A stretch of 64,000 nucleotides of DNA from Pseudobutyrivibrio ruminis CF1b (GTDB lineage: Bacteria > Bacillota > Clostridia > Lachnospirales > Lachnospiraceae): assembly GCF_000424005.1 (NCBI RefSeq), contig NZ_AUJB01000010.1:203499-267498 (forward strand), written 5' to 3'. The notes under the pieces were generated by a model that saw only the letters and a list, made by a program, of their open reading frames with translations, had not been told where the DNA came from and made no database searches. The translations under genes and the position numbers were made by a program. Positions 44,118-52,114 of this stretch are shown here, in pieces (position 1 is the stretch's first letter; the number at the start of each line of letters is the position of its first letter).

Positions 44118-45056
44118 ATGAATGAGAAAGTTGCTGCTCTCAAAGAGAGTATGGAACAGCGTATCGTCGGAAAAGGTGAAGTAATAGACAAGTTGATTGC
44201 CGCCTTTCTAGCTGAAGGACATGTGCTGCTAGAGGATGTTCCAGGTGTGGGAAAGACATCACTTGCAAAGGCGCTTGCGGATTCTGTTTCTTTATCATTT
44301 GCGCGAATTCAGTGTACTCCGGATACAATGCCATCGGATATTACCGGTGTTTCTATTTTCAATTCTAAAGACCAGAGCTTTCAAGTTATGCCAGGTCCAG
44401 TTGTCAGCAACATAGTTCTTGTTGATGAGCTCAATCGAACATCCCCAAAAACTCAGTCTGCCCTACTTCAGGTAATGGAGGAACAGCAGGTTACAATAGA
44501 TGGAAACGACATTCCAGTTCCATCGCCATTTATGGTAATTGGTACTCAGAATCCTGTGGAAATGGCAGGAACATATCCACTTCCAGAGGCTCAGCTCGAC
44601 CGCTTTATGATTAAACTTAGCGTAGGCTATCCAAATCAGGATGCCTCTGAAGATATGGTCAAAAGGTTCCTTGAGGGACAGCTCCACGATGAAACTAAGC
44701 CTGTTCTTACAGGGGAAGATATAAATGAGATGCGTAAGCAGGTAAACGCCGTATCTATCAAGGATAATCTCAGACGATATGCCGTAGAGATTGTGGAGGC
44801 CACAAGAACTAATCCTGAAATTGCCTGCGGTGCTTCGCCAAGAGCTCTGCTTTCACTTCTTAGATGTGCACAGGCTTTGGCTTTCATGGCAGACCGTGAT
44901 TATTGCGTACCTGAGGATATTGCGGAGGCAGCCACACTCACATTGACTCACAGAATTATTCTTACAAGCGAGGCAAGACTTAGCCGCACTACTAAGGAGT
45001 ATTTGGTAAGGAAGATTCTTGAGCAGGTGAGATGTAATGAGAGTTCGAATTCATAA
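44118..45056 (+). CDS. MoxR-family AAA+ ATPase
   Basis: ATPase of 312 residues (AAA_3/MoxR). Walker A is VPGVGKTSLA near 45, Walker B is VLVDELNRTSPKTQSALLQVMEE, and the sensor region is IGTQNPVEMAGTYPLPEAQLDRFM. MoxR proteins act as chaperones for a client complex and are nearly always next to a DUF58 protein, as here. It overlaps the DUF58 gene by 20 bases, indicating coupling. The unit continues with a transglutaminase-like membrane protein. Confidence 0.94.
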   Translation: MNEKVAALKESMEQRIVGKGEVIDKLIAAFLAEGHVLLEDVPGVGKTSLAKALADSVSLSFARIQCTPDTMPSDITGVSIFNSKDQSFQVMPGPVVSNIVLVDELNRTSPKTQSALLQVMEEQQVTIDGNDIPVPSPFMVIGTQNPVEMAGTYPLPEAQLDRFMIKLSVGYPNQDASEDMVKRFLEGQLHDETKPVLTGEDINEMRKQVNAVSIKDNLRRYAVEIVEATRTNPEIACGASPRALLSLLRCAQALAFMADRDYCVPEDIAEAATLTLTHRIILTSEARLSRTTKEYLVRKILEQVRCNESSNS

Positions 45057-46107
45057 ACGGGGAGTAATTGCATATCTTTTAGGACTGGTATTAAGCATTG
45101 TCTTTGCCAGCTATTATGGAGGGCCTGTTTCTTTTGCATGGCTCTATGGAATGCTGCTTGTAATTCCGGTTTCTATTTTGTACACCATATTAAATTATAG
45201 ATTTCTAAATATATTTCAGGAGATAGAGGTTTATAAGGTTACCAAAGGTGAGGAGCACAGGTACCGTGTACTTTTTGAAAATTCGGGGATTCTTCCGGTT
45301 CATCGTATGGGAATGTATACCCTGGATGATAGATGCAGTCTGTATGAGATTGAAAATGGTCAGCAGATATCTCTTGATAATCATCAAAAGAAGGAGCTAC
45401 TGTCTGGGATTACCTGTAAATATGCAGGTGCCTATGACATTGGAATAGACAGAATTTCCCTGTCAGATCCCTTTTATATGTATACCGTGGAACTTGATGT
45501 TCAGTACAATTTCAGGGCTATTGTTAGGCCGCAGATAACTGACGTAGCCACAAAGGTTCTGGATATTGAGAACCTTATTAACAATACAGGACTAAAGAGT
45601 AACCGGCTTTACGAGGATATTCCTGGAAGCGATATGAGGGCATATCAAAGTGGAGATTCTTTAAAATCAATAAACTGGAAAGTATCAGCAAAGCATAATG
45701 AGCTGATGGTTCGTCTCCCTGAGAAGATGGAAAAGAGGACGGTAACAATTTTGATGGATGCAGCCAATCCTCCAGAGAGCAGAGAGGATTTGGAGTATCT
45801 GAAAAAGCGTGATATCTTCCTGGAGTTTGTGGTGTCGGCAGCATGGCACTTCGGAGAACAGGGAGTACCTGTTAGATTGATTTATCCATCTGGCGATGTT
45901 AAGGAGTCTACAGTAGATTCCCGCGAAAGCTTTATGGATTTTTACAGTATAGTAGCAGATGGTATTTTTTACGGCTCGGACAAAGCCTTTAATGAGATTC
46001 AGAGGCTGGTGGCAGAGCGGAGGAACAATGTCAATGACAACGATACCTGGATTATCATCAGAGAAGATCCTGGTGAAGGAGAAAGTAGCTGCCTTATTTG
46101 CGGCTGA
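45037..46107 (+). CDS. DUF58 protein, partner of MoxR
   Basis: Protein of 356 residues with two N-terminal membrane helices (about 8-50) and the DUF58 core, whose signature is SDMRAYQSGDSLKSINWKVS near 200, followed by LMVRLPEKMEKRTVTILMD, the start of a von Willebrand A-like fold. DUF58 proteins partner with MoxR ATPases and membrane transglutaminases in cell-envelope functions that are not well defined. AGGTGA precedes the start. The 3' end overlaps the next gene by 80 bases in another frame, an unusually long coding overlap. Confidence 0.9.
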   Translation: MRVRIHKRGVIAYLLGLVLSIVFASYYGGPVSFAWLYGMLLVIPVSILYTILNYRFLNIFQEIEVYKVTKGEEHRYRVLFENSGILPVHRMGMYTLDDRCSLYEIENGQQISLDNHQKKELLSGITCKYAGAYDIGIDRISLSDPFYMYTVELDVQYNFRAIVRPQITDVATKVLDIENLINNTGLKSNRLYEDIPGSDMRAYQSGDSLKSINWKVSAKHNELMVRLPEKMEKRTVTILMDAANPPESREDLEYLKKRDIFLEFVVSAAWHFGEQGVPVRLIYPSGDVKESTVDSRESFMDFYSIVADGIFYGSDKAFNEIQRLVAERRNNVNDNDTWIIIREDPGEGESSCLICG

Positions 46108-48283
46108 GAAAAAAGTTCATCTGTTTGTATTTGCATTAATCACCATATGTCTGGAGATTTTTTTGCTTACTAAGGGCGAGGGCTACGACCTAAACAGGAG
46201 TAGCTTTGTTTTTGCGTTCATATTTTTCTTTTTCTGTTTTGCCGTTCTTGAATTTGTTTTTTATGAACTTCTTGAGAGCAGGGCGATTCCATTGTTTTCA
46301 CTGGTCCCTGCTACTCTTATGTTTTTCCTTTTGAAAGTAAATGAAAAATGGAGCAATATAGCCGTTGCTGTGATTGTGGCGGTGGTTATAAGAATCATTT
46401 TTGATTATATGCCAGCCAGAGAAAAAGTTCTGTTGTTTGGAAGTTTTGTCCTTGATGGTGCAGCTTTGTATATACGTATCTTTTGGACATCTTTCTGGGG
46501 CGACAAGCTTCTTGATAAATTGCTTTTTGTGGCTTTGGCTGTACTGACATTCTCAGCTTTACAGAATATTATTTGGAGAAAAATAGAAGGGGAATTTCCA
46601 TTTCATTATTTCTTGATGCTGGGTCTGGTGCTGCTTTTTATACCTATGAATAGGGACCCTATAGACTGGTCCAGAATAGAGGGAGTCTTTGGAAATGCAG
46701 CAGATGCAACAGCATATTATCTGTGCTCGGTGATTGGTGACAGTGAGTATACCGTTGGATATGGTTCATTTAATGCCACAGGAGGAAGGATTTCAAACTC
46801 AGATAAGCTGCAGCTTGTTTTGGAATCTGTGGAACGACCTTACTTCGTATATACGGATTCGGAAACAGGTCAAAAAATGAAAATGAGACGTACTCTTTAT
46901 CTTGCTGGAGGGCGAGGAGTAGATGGAAAAGCCCTTGTAGAGTGGCTTCAGTTTTTAAAAGATAATGGTGTGGATAAGGAAGAGGCACAGGTCTTTTCTC
47001 AGATTTCCAAGCTGGACGTGGAGTACGTATACCTTGATACTGCAGATGAGATTGCTCCAGCAGGTGCTCTCGTTTTATCCAATCAGGATGGCGCCATAGA
47101 AAAAGGACGCAGTGATGACAGGCACAGAAAGGGTTATAAAATAAAGGCCAAGTATCTGGATATAGATTATGGCAGCCCTAATTTGATTGAACTGTATCAG
47201 AATCCTCGTGGGGCTCTCATTGATAGAAATCCAATGACATATGCTGAGGCCAGTGAATACTATCTGGCTCTTTATAATCAGGATTTATATGATGTGATGG
47301 ATGCTGATGAGTATGAAGCCTATGTAAACCAAAGTGATATTTACCAGATATATGGAGATACAGCAGGTGTCACTGACAGAATGGAGAATCTGGTAAATCA
47401 GATTACAGCTGGTGCAGATAATGACTATGACAAAGCAAAGCTAATCGAAAGTTATCTTCGACAGTATACATACAACACCAAAGCAGTGGGAGGGCATAAC
47501 CCAGACTCTGATATGAGCACACCTGAGGGAATGGCAGATATCGCAGATAGATTTCTCTTTGAAACTGAGTCAGGTTATTGTGTTCATTACACCTCATCAA
47601 TGGTAATGCTTTTAAGGGCAGCAGGGATACCAGCCAGACCTGTAATTGGATATCGCTACAGTTTCCCATTTGAAACTCAGGAGAACTATGTGGTGGAGGC
47701 AAACTGCGCCCATGTGTGGCCGGAGGCGTATATACAAAACATAGGCTGGATTCCATTTGAGCCAACAAGCGCATACACCACAGCTTCAGAATATACCTGG
47801 CATAGAAAGGGAACAGCTGAAGTAGAAGCGACTGACAATCAGGTGGAAGTGCCAGTTTTGCCAGATATTCCTGAAGTGGAGGAAGAGCAGGAAACATATC
47901 GAAATGATGGTTTACAGTTAATCAAAATTTTCGGTCTTGTAATACTTAGCATAGCACTGCTTATTCTTATTATCCTTGCGGGAGCTGCGCTGATAAGAAG
48001 ATTGATTTACAGGATGGCTACGCCAGAAGACAGAATCAAAATGGATGTGCAGCTTATTAAGGATAAGCTTGTAAAACAATCTTTAGAACCAGTAAATGAC
48101 AGAGGTCTCTTGACAGATTATATCTCCCTGGCTCCGGAGGAATTGAGGGAAGATGTGAAGAACACATTTGAAGTATATTACAGAACAGTCTATGGTCAGG
48201 AAAGTATTCGACAGGTCTCAGAAGCAGAGGGAACTCTGGCAAAGGACGTTAGGGATGCAATTTGTCATAGGAAAAGCAAATGA
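46028..48283 (+). CDS. Membrane transglutaminase-like protein (TgpA type)
   Basis: Protein of about 751 residues: six or so N-terminal helices (about 20-205), an extracellular region with a transglutaminase core, one helix near 635-660 and a cytoplasmic tail. The catalytic cysteine is in SGYCVHYTSSMVMLLRAAGIPAR, the histidine in NCAHVWPEAY; the third position reads FEPT where DPT occurs in the classical triad. The frame opens at 45959, but CGGAGG lies before the ATGs at 46028 and 46034. Completes the MoxR-DUF58-transglutaminase triad, thought to act on the cell envelope. Confidence 0.9.
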   Translation: MSMTTIPGLSSEKILVKEKVAALFAAEKKVHLFVFALITICLEIFLLTKGEGYDLNRSSFVFAFIFFFFCFAVLEFVFYELLESRAIPLFSLVPATLMFFLLKVNEKWSNIAVAVIVAVVIRIIFDYMPAREKVLLFGSFVLDGAALYIRIFWTSFWGDKLLDKLLFVALAVLTFSALQNIIWRKIEGEFPFHYFLMLGLVLLFIPMNRDPIDWSRIEGVFGNAADATAYYLCSVIGDSEYTVGYGSFNATGGRISNSDKLQLVLESVERPYFVYTDSETGQKMKMRRTLYLAGGRGVDGKALVEWLQFLKDNGVDKEEAQVFSQISKLDVEYVYLDTADEIAPAGALVLSNQDGAIEKGRSDDRHRKGYKIKAKYLDIDYGSPNLIELYQNPRGALIDRNPMTYAEASEYYLALYNQDLYDVMDADEYEAYVNQSDIYQIYGDTAGVTDRMENLVNQITAGADNDYDKAKLIESYLRQYTYNTKAVGGHNPDSDMSTPEGMADIADRFLFETESGYCVHYTSSMVMLLRAAGIPARPVIGYRYSFPFETQENYVVEANCAHVWPEAYIQNIGWIPFEPTSAYTTASEYTWHRKGTAEVEATDNQVEVPVLPDIPEVEEEQETYRNDGLQLIKIFGLVILSIALLILIILAGAALIRRLIYRMATPEDRIKMDVQLIKDKLVKQSLEPVNDRGLLTDYISLAPEELREDVKNTFEVYYRTVYGQESIRQVSEAEGTLAKDVRDAICHRKSK

Positions 48284-48326
48284 TTATAATGAATAAATAA
48301 TTAATGTTTAGATTAGGAGGAGAATA

Positions 48327-48707
48327 ATGGCAGACATTTTATGGCATGATAGAAAAAGACATTTAGGTCTTCCACTTAGCTTTACAAAATACAGCATGAG
48401 TGCGGACAGATTATTTGTAGAAACAGGGTTTTTAAATCTTACACAGAACGAGGTAAGACTTTATAGAATCCTTGATCTTCAGCTAAAGAGAAGCCTTGGT
48501 CAGAGAATCTTTGGCGTAGGCTCTATCTACGTAAGTTCATCTGACAAGAATCTTGGAACATTCGAAATCAGAAATATCAAGAATTCAGCAAATGTAAAGG
48601 AGATGCTTTCTGTTCAGGTAGAACAGCAGCGCGAAGCCAAGAGAGTAGTTGGCCGTGAGTATATGGGCGGCGACATGGACTTCGAAGACGATAATGATGA
48701 AGCCTAA
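48327..48707 (+). CDS. Small bacterial PH-domain (bPH2) protein
   Basis: Cytosolic protein of 126 residues. The core (about 3-100) resembles the bacterial PH domain 2 found in YdbS/YdbT: SMSADRLFVETGFLNLTQNEVRLYRILDLQLKRS, followed by FGVGSIYVSSSD. It lacks the membrane helices that usually come with this domain. The C-terminal 25 residues are acidic. AGGAGGAG precedes the start. It lies 43 bases after the transglutaminase gene and is probably in the same unit. Confidence 0.82.
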   Translation: MADILWHDRKRHLGLPLSFTKYSMSADRLFVETGFLNLTQNEVRLYRILDLQLKRSLGQRIFGVGSIYVSSSDKNLGTFEIRNIKNSANVKEMLSVQVEQQREAKRVVGREYMGGDMDFEDDNDEA

Positions 48708-48739
48708 TAATGACTAAATAGTAAAGAAGGTTTTATTAA

Positions 48740-49618
48740 ATGAGTTACAGTGAATACGTGGCACACTATTTTCAGATGCCACAATTTATAATTTTTTTAC
48801 TTTTGACAGCGGTACTTATTTCAGCTGTACATATTGTTTTCTATTTTTATACTAAGAGTAAAAGTAAAGATGCCGAGTTCTTTGAGCAGGAGTTTTTCTC
48901 ATTATCAGAGCGATACTATGAGTTGATTTTCTCAGGTGGAAGCATCATTGGTTTTATGGCAGTGTACTTCCTGATTACATTATTTTTAAAATCAGGGCCC
49001 TTTAAAGAAATATGGGATTCCTATAAAGATTACCTGTTATTAATATTCATGATTATTTCCATTTTGCTTAATTCATTTTGCGATCATGTTCTTGTTAGAT
49101 TAAAGCATCTGGACAGAGATGCGATGGCATCAATCAGACTAACTGGAATGGGATATATGATATTGATTCTTTGTTATCTCAAGTTTATCTATGAGAGTAA
49201 TAACTACGATACACTTATCGCTTATTTCCTTACTCTTATGATTGGACGATTCGTATATTTCGATGCCAGCTTTAAGGATTTCCTTCACTGCATTAAAAAT
49301 GCAGCTGCAAATATTCCTATCATGATTATGGCGCTGATTAACCTGTCTATCCTATGTGCCTACGGATATTCCACAGGATATCTTCTTAAACATAACGGAG
49401 TCATCACCAATATTTTCTTCACCCATCTGTACATGATAGTTGTAATTTTTGTATTACACTTTATCCCTGCCAGACTGGTAGCCAAGAAGAAGGTGAAGAA
49501 GCTGGATGGTACAAAGAAATCATCAAGACCACCTAGGGAAAGAAGGGAGCGAAGACAAAATCGCCCAAAGCCTGTAGAGGATAATTCAGAGATAGATGTA
49601 GAAATTATAGATTTATAG
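48740..49618 (+). CDS. Polytopic membrane protein of unknown function
   Basis: I do not recognise this 292-residue protein. It has about seven hydrophobic segments between residues 15 and 245 with short loops, and a cytoplasmic C-terminal tail of about 45 residues that is very basic (VAKKKVKKLDGTKK, PPRERRERRQNRP) and then turns acidic (EDNSEIDVEIIDL). Such a tail could bind nucleic acid, acidic lipid or an acidic protein partner. It closes the MoxR-DUF58 unit, 32 bases after the PH-domain gene, and is followed by a terminator. Confidence 0.8.
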   Translation: MSYSEYVAHYFQMPQFIIFLLLTAVLISAVHIVFYFYTKSKSKDAEFFEQEFFSLSERYYELIFSGGSIIGFMAVYFLITLFLKSGPFKEIWDSYKDYLLLIFMIISILLNSFCDHVLVRLKHLDRDAMASIRLTGMGYMILILCYLKFIYESNNYDTLIAYFLTLMIGRFVYFDASFKDFLHCIKNAAANIPIMIMALINLSILCAYGYSTGYLLKHNGVITNIFFTHLYMIVVIFVLHFIPARLVAKKKVKKLDGTKKSSRPPRERRERRQNRPKPVEDNSEIDVEIIDL

Positions 49619-49624
49619 AAATGT

Positions 49625-49657
49625 GAGATTCTAGTTATTGGCTAGAATCTCTTTTTT
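49625..49657 (+). terminator. Intrinsic terminator after the MoxR-region operon
   Basis: GAGATTCTAG pairs perfectly with CTAGAATCTC around a 7-base loop, followed by six T residues. Confidence 0.92.
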
Positions 49658-49662
49658 ATTTT

Positions 49663-49698
49663 CAAGCAGGATTAAAATGAGACTGTGGTGGAGCCACC
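49663..49698 (+). repeat. Dispersed repeat B, copy 1
   Basis: CAAGCAGG, then an A-rich stretch, then CTGTGGTGGAGCCAC with the small hairpin GTGG-TGGA-GCCAC. The same order and nearly the same bases occur at 63833-63869. Both copies stand just after a terminator and just before a region of inverted TTTATC sites. Confidence 0.68.
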
Positions 49699-49709
49699 TG
49701 TACATGTAG

Positions 49710-49993
49710 TTATCACAAAATAATGGATATATAAGGTTTATAGATTTCTGTGCGATAAAAAGAGCATAATTTGCAAAGTAATTTATCGCATAAAAACGAT
49801 AAATAGCGGTTTGAACATAAGTCTTGCGATAAAAATATGCCATATTATGCCAATTTTGAAGTGATTTTTATCGCAAGCAATGCTTACAGCCTGCATATCT
49901 TCTTTAATCTGTGATAAATATAGTGCAATAATAGGCGCGATTTATCACAGCATATATGCTGAAGTAGTATTTTATCGTTAATTTGCGATAAAA
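49710..49993. repeat. Array of inverted TTTATCGC / GCGATAAA repeats in gene-free DNA
   Basis: At least ten TTATC/GATAA cores occur on both strands in 284 bases. They form nested inverted repeats: CTTGCGATAAAAAT (49823-49836) with ATTTTTATCGCAAG (49864-49877), a perfect 14-bp pair; CTGTGATAAAT (49909-49919) with ATTTATCACAG (49940-49950), a perfect 11-bp pair; TTTTATCG (49970-49977) with CGATAAAA (49986-49993). Single sites lie at 49751, 49782 and 49796. The whole gap 49619-50184 holds no credible gene. The array could be a protein-binding cluster or a set of RNA hairpins. Confidence 0.72.
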
Positions 49994-50022
49994 GTAAGAC
50001 CTGATAAAGCCTGCTGATAAAA

Positions 50023-50050
50023 AAGGTCTAAGCCAGATGACTTAGACCTT
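50023..50050 (-). terminator. Terminator-like hairpin facing left
   Basis: AAGGTCTAAG pairs perfectly with CTTAGACCTT around an 8-base loop. On the minus strand it is followed by TTTTTT, while the plus strand has no T-run, so it looks like a terminator for leftward transcription, although no leftward gene is visible to its right. Confidence 0.6.
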
Positions 50051-50111
50051 GAAAGTGTTATAAATATTTAAAAATTTCGGAAATTTCACTTAAGGAATTT
50101 CGGGAATTGTA

Positions 50112-50140
50112 TTGACAATATACAACTTCGGTGTTATGGT
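50112..50140 (+). promoter_or_regulatory. Promoter of the GntR-ABC operon
   Basis: TTGACA, a 17-base spacer and TATGGT. Two related sites, AATTTCGGAAATT (near 50073) and AATTTCGGGAATT (near 50097), lie just upstream and may bind a further regulator. Confidence 0.82.
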
Positions 50141-50161
50141 TAATTACACAAGTAATTAACC
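50138..50161 (+). promoter_or_regulatory. Perfect operator palindrome for the GntR regulator
   Basis: GGTTAATTAC and GTAATTAACC are exact inverted repeats separated by ACAA. The palindrome covers the end of the -10 element and the transcript start, the expected place for autorepression by a YtrA-type GntR protein. Confidence 0.88.
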
Positions 50162-50184
50162 GACGGACTAAAGGAGGTGGAAAT

Positions 50185-50553
50185 GTGATAGAGAATCTTG
50201 GGGAAGATAAATCTATTTACCTTCAAATCAGCGAGATGATTGAAGATGAAATATTAAGGGACATTCTAAGAGAAGAAGAGCAGGTGCCTAGCACCACAGA
50301 GCTCTCAAAGTTTTACAAGATTAATCCGGCTACAGCAGCTAAGGGAATTAATCTTCTGGTAGACAAAGGTATTTTGTACAAAAAGAGAGGTATAGGTATG
50401 TTTGTGTGTGAAGGGGCTAAGGCAACAATACAAGAGACTAGAAAAACAAGCTTTTATGAGAATTATGTTAAGAAAATCATAAGTGAAGCAAAGCTTATCG
50501 GAATCGACAAGGCAGAGCTTAAGAAAATGATTGATGACACTAATGAGCTTTAG
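50185..50553 (+). CDS. GntR-family regulator, YtrA subfamily
   Basis: Regulator of 122 residues. A winged helix spans about 10-75 (SIYLQISEMIEDEILRDIL, VPSTTELSKFYKINPATAAKGINLLVDKGILYKKRG) and a short C-terminal dimer arm of about 45 residues replaces the large ligand domain of other GntR proteins, which defines the YtrA group. The frame opens at 50131 inside the promoter, so that start is excluded; the GTG at 50185 has AAGGAGG at 7 bases. YtrA proteins repress the ABC exporter operons they head and respond to cell-wall antibiotics. Confidence 0.9.
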   Translation: MIENLGEDKSIYLQISEMIEDEILRDILREEEQVPSTTELSKFYKINPATAAKGINLLVDKGILYKKRGIGMFVCEGAKATIQETRKTSFYENYVKKIISEAKLIGIDKAELKKMIDDTNEL

Positions 50554-50571
50554 AATAAAAGGAGAAAATAT

Positions 50572-51450
50572 ATGGGAACATTATCAGGTAAAAATATTGT
50601 AAAGAAATATGGCAAGGATACAGTTCTTAAGAATGTAAATATCGATATTGAAACAGGAAAGATTTACGGACTGATTGGTAGAAACGGTGCTGGAAAGACT
50701 ACACTTCTTTCAATTCTTACAGCTCAGAATCCTGCCACAGAAGGTACAGTTACATTAGATGGTCAGCCTGTATGGGAAAATGAGGAAGCTCTTTCTCACA
50801 TCTGCTACTCAAGAGAGATTCCACAGGTTACCATGTTTGGCCCTAACACATTAAAGGTTAAGGATTATCTTGGAACAGCAAAGATTTTTTATAAGAATTG
50901 GGATGAGGAATATGCAAAAGAGTTGGTAGGATTATTCAACCTTAATCCAAAGAAGAAAGTAAGCAAGCTTTCAAAAGGTATGCTTTCAGCTCTTACAATC
51001 ATCATCGCTCTTGCCAGCAAGGCAGACATCACTATCCTTGACGAGCCAGTTGCAGGACTTGACGTTGTGGCAAGAGAGCAGTTCTACAAGCTTGTAATTG
51101 ATGAGTATGCACAGACAGGTCGTACATTTATCATCAGTACACACATTATCGAAGAGGCAGCTTCATTATTTGAAAAAGTAATTATCATCGATGATGGTCA
51201 GATTGTTTTAAATGAAAATACTGAGGATCTCTTAAGCAGAGCATACAGAGTAAGTGGCGAAGATGTGAATGTAGATAAGGCAACTGATGGATATAAGGTT
51301 TACCATCCAGAGAGCATCGGCAGAAATAAGGTGGTTACAGTCCTTGCTGAGGAACCAGTTGCTGGCTTTGGAGAAGACGTTCAGGTTGAGCCGGTTGCAC
51401 TCCAGAATCTCTTTTATGCTATGTGCGTAGATGGCAGAAAGGAGGCATAG
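50572..51450 (+). CDS. ABC exporter ATP-binding protein, YtrB type
   Basis: ATPase of 292 residues. Walker A is GRNGAGKTTL near 38, Walker B is ITILDEPVAGLD, and the switch histidine is in ISTHIIEEA. The signature reads LSKGMLSAL, the K replacing the second G-position seen in LSGG, which is common in YtrB/EcsA-like exporters. The C-terminal 80 residues are a regulatory extension. It follows the GntR gene and AAAAGGAG site and precedes two small permeases. Confidence 0.92.
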   Translation: MGTLSGKNIVKKYGKDTVLKNVNIDIETGKIYGLIGRNGAGKTTLLSILTAQNPATEGTVTLDGQPVWENEEALSHICYSREIPQVTMFGPNTLKVKDYLGTAKIFYKNWDEEYAKELVGLFNLNPKKKVSKLSKGMLSALTIIIALASKADITILDEPVAGLDVVAREQFYKLVIDEYAQTGRTFIISTHIIEEAASLFEKVIIIDDGQIVLNENTEDLLSRAYRVSGEDVNVDKATDGYKVYHPESIGRNKVVTVLAEEPVAGFGEDVQVEPVALQNLFYAMCVDGRKEA

Positions 51451-51451
51451 C

Positions 51452-52102
51452 ATGAATAGCTTATTAGCAAGAACAAGAAAATATTATTTTCTTGCAGGGT
51501 TAAAACTATTTGGATACGTGGCTGCAGTGCAGTTGCTTTTGGTTGTTGAGTGGACGTTCTTTGGTGTTGAGGAAGAGGATATTGTGGGATTTGTCTCTCA
51601 AAATGTCATTACATTCAATGCAATGTTCATGGTGCTCTTCAACATGCTGTTTGCAATATATGGTCCTAACTGGTATGACAGCATGGTGCTTTCTATGGGC
51701 GCCAGAAGAAGAGATGTATTTTGGGGTCAGTTAATTAAGCAGAGCGTTTTTGTGGGATTATCAGCAATCCTTAGTATAGTATTATGTGTTGTTTTTAAAC
51801 ATGAAAATTTCCTGGGATATACCATAGTAGCCGTAGCTGCTGCTATGATTTTAGGAGCCCTTGGTCTTGTGATTGGATACAAGGTAAAAAAATATGGAAA
51901 GATTGTAATATTTGGACTTTTAATAATCGTAGGTGTACAAGCAGGTATCTGGGGATTTGTATTGGCAACTGGAATTAAGCTTCCAATTGGCAGCTTAAAT
52001 AGTGCCATGATACTATCCTTAATTGGAGCTGGAGCTGTTGCAGTATTCGTTTTACTTGAGTTTTGGGCATACAGATTAAACCAGAAGTGTATGGTGAGCT
52101 AG
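51452..52102 (+). CDS. ABC exporter permease 1 (GntR-regulated)
   Basis: Membrane protein of 216 residues with six predicted helices and short loops, resembling small ABC-2 permeases of YtrC/YtrD-type systems. The frame opens at 51431 inside the ATPase gene, but AAAGGAGG lies 6 bases before the ATG at 51452. Six helices start with YYFLAGLKLFGYVAAVQLLL and end with AVFVLLEFWAYRLN. Substrate unknown. Confidence 0.82.
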   Translation: MNSLLARTRKYYFLAGLKLFGYVAAVQLLLVVEWTFFGVEEEDIVGFVSQNVITFNAMFMVLFNMLFAIYGPNWYDSMVLSMGARRRDVFWGQLIKQSVFVGLSAILSIVLCVVFKHENFLGYTIVAVAAAMILGALGLVIGYKVKKYGKIVIFGLLIIVGVQAGIWGFVLATGIKLPIGSLNSAMILSLIGAGAVAVFVLLEFWAYRLNQKCMVS

Positions 52103-52114
52103 AGTGGAGGAATT

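Noticed and set aside
47403..47897. 164-codon minus-strand ORF
   Set aside because: Antisense to the transglutaminase core, which has clear catalytic motifs; no RBS and no recognisable domain.
49631..49843. 70-codon minus-strand ORF over the repeat array
   Set aside because: No ribosome binding site, composition is only AT-rich Tyr/Phe/Ile residues, and it runs through repeat B and the TTTATCGC sites.
49710..49993. CRISPR array or DnaA-box origin
   Set aside because: Repeat spacing and orientation are irregular and repeats are short and inverted, unlike CRISPR; the cores lack the second C of TTATCCACA DnaA boxes and no dnaA/dnaN is near.
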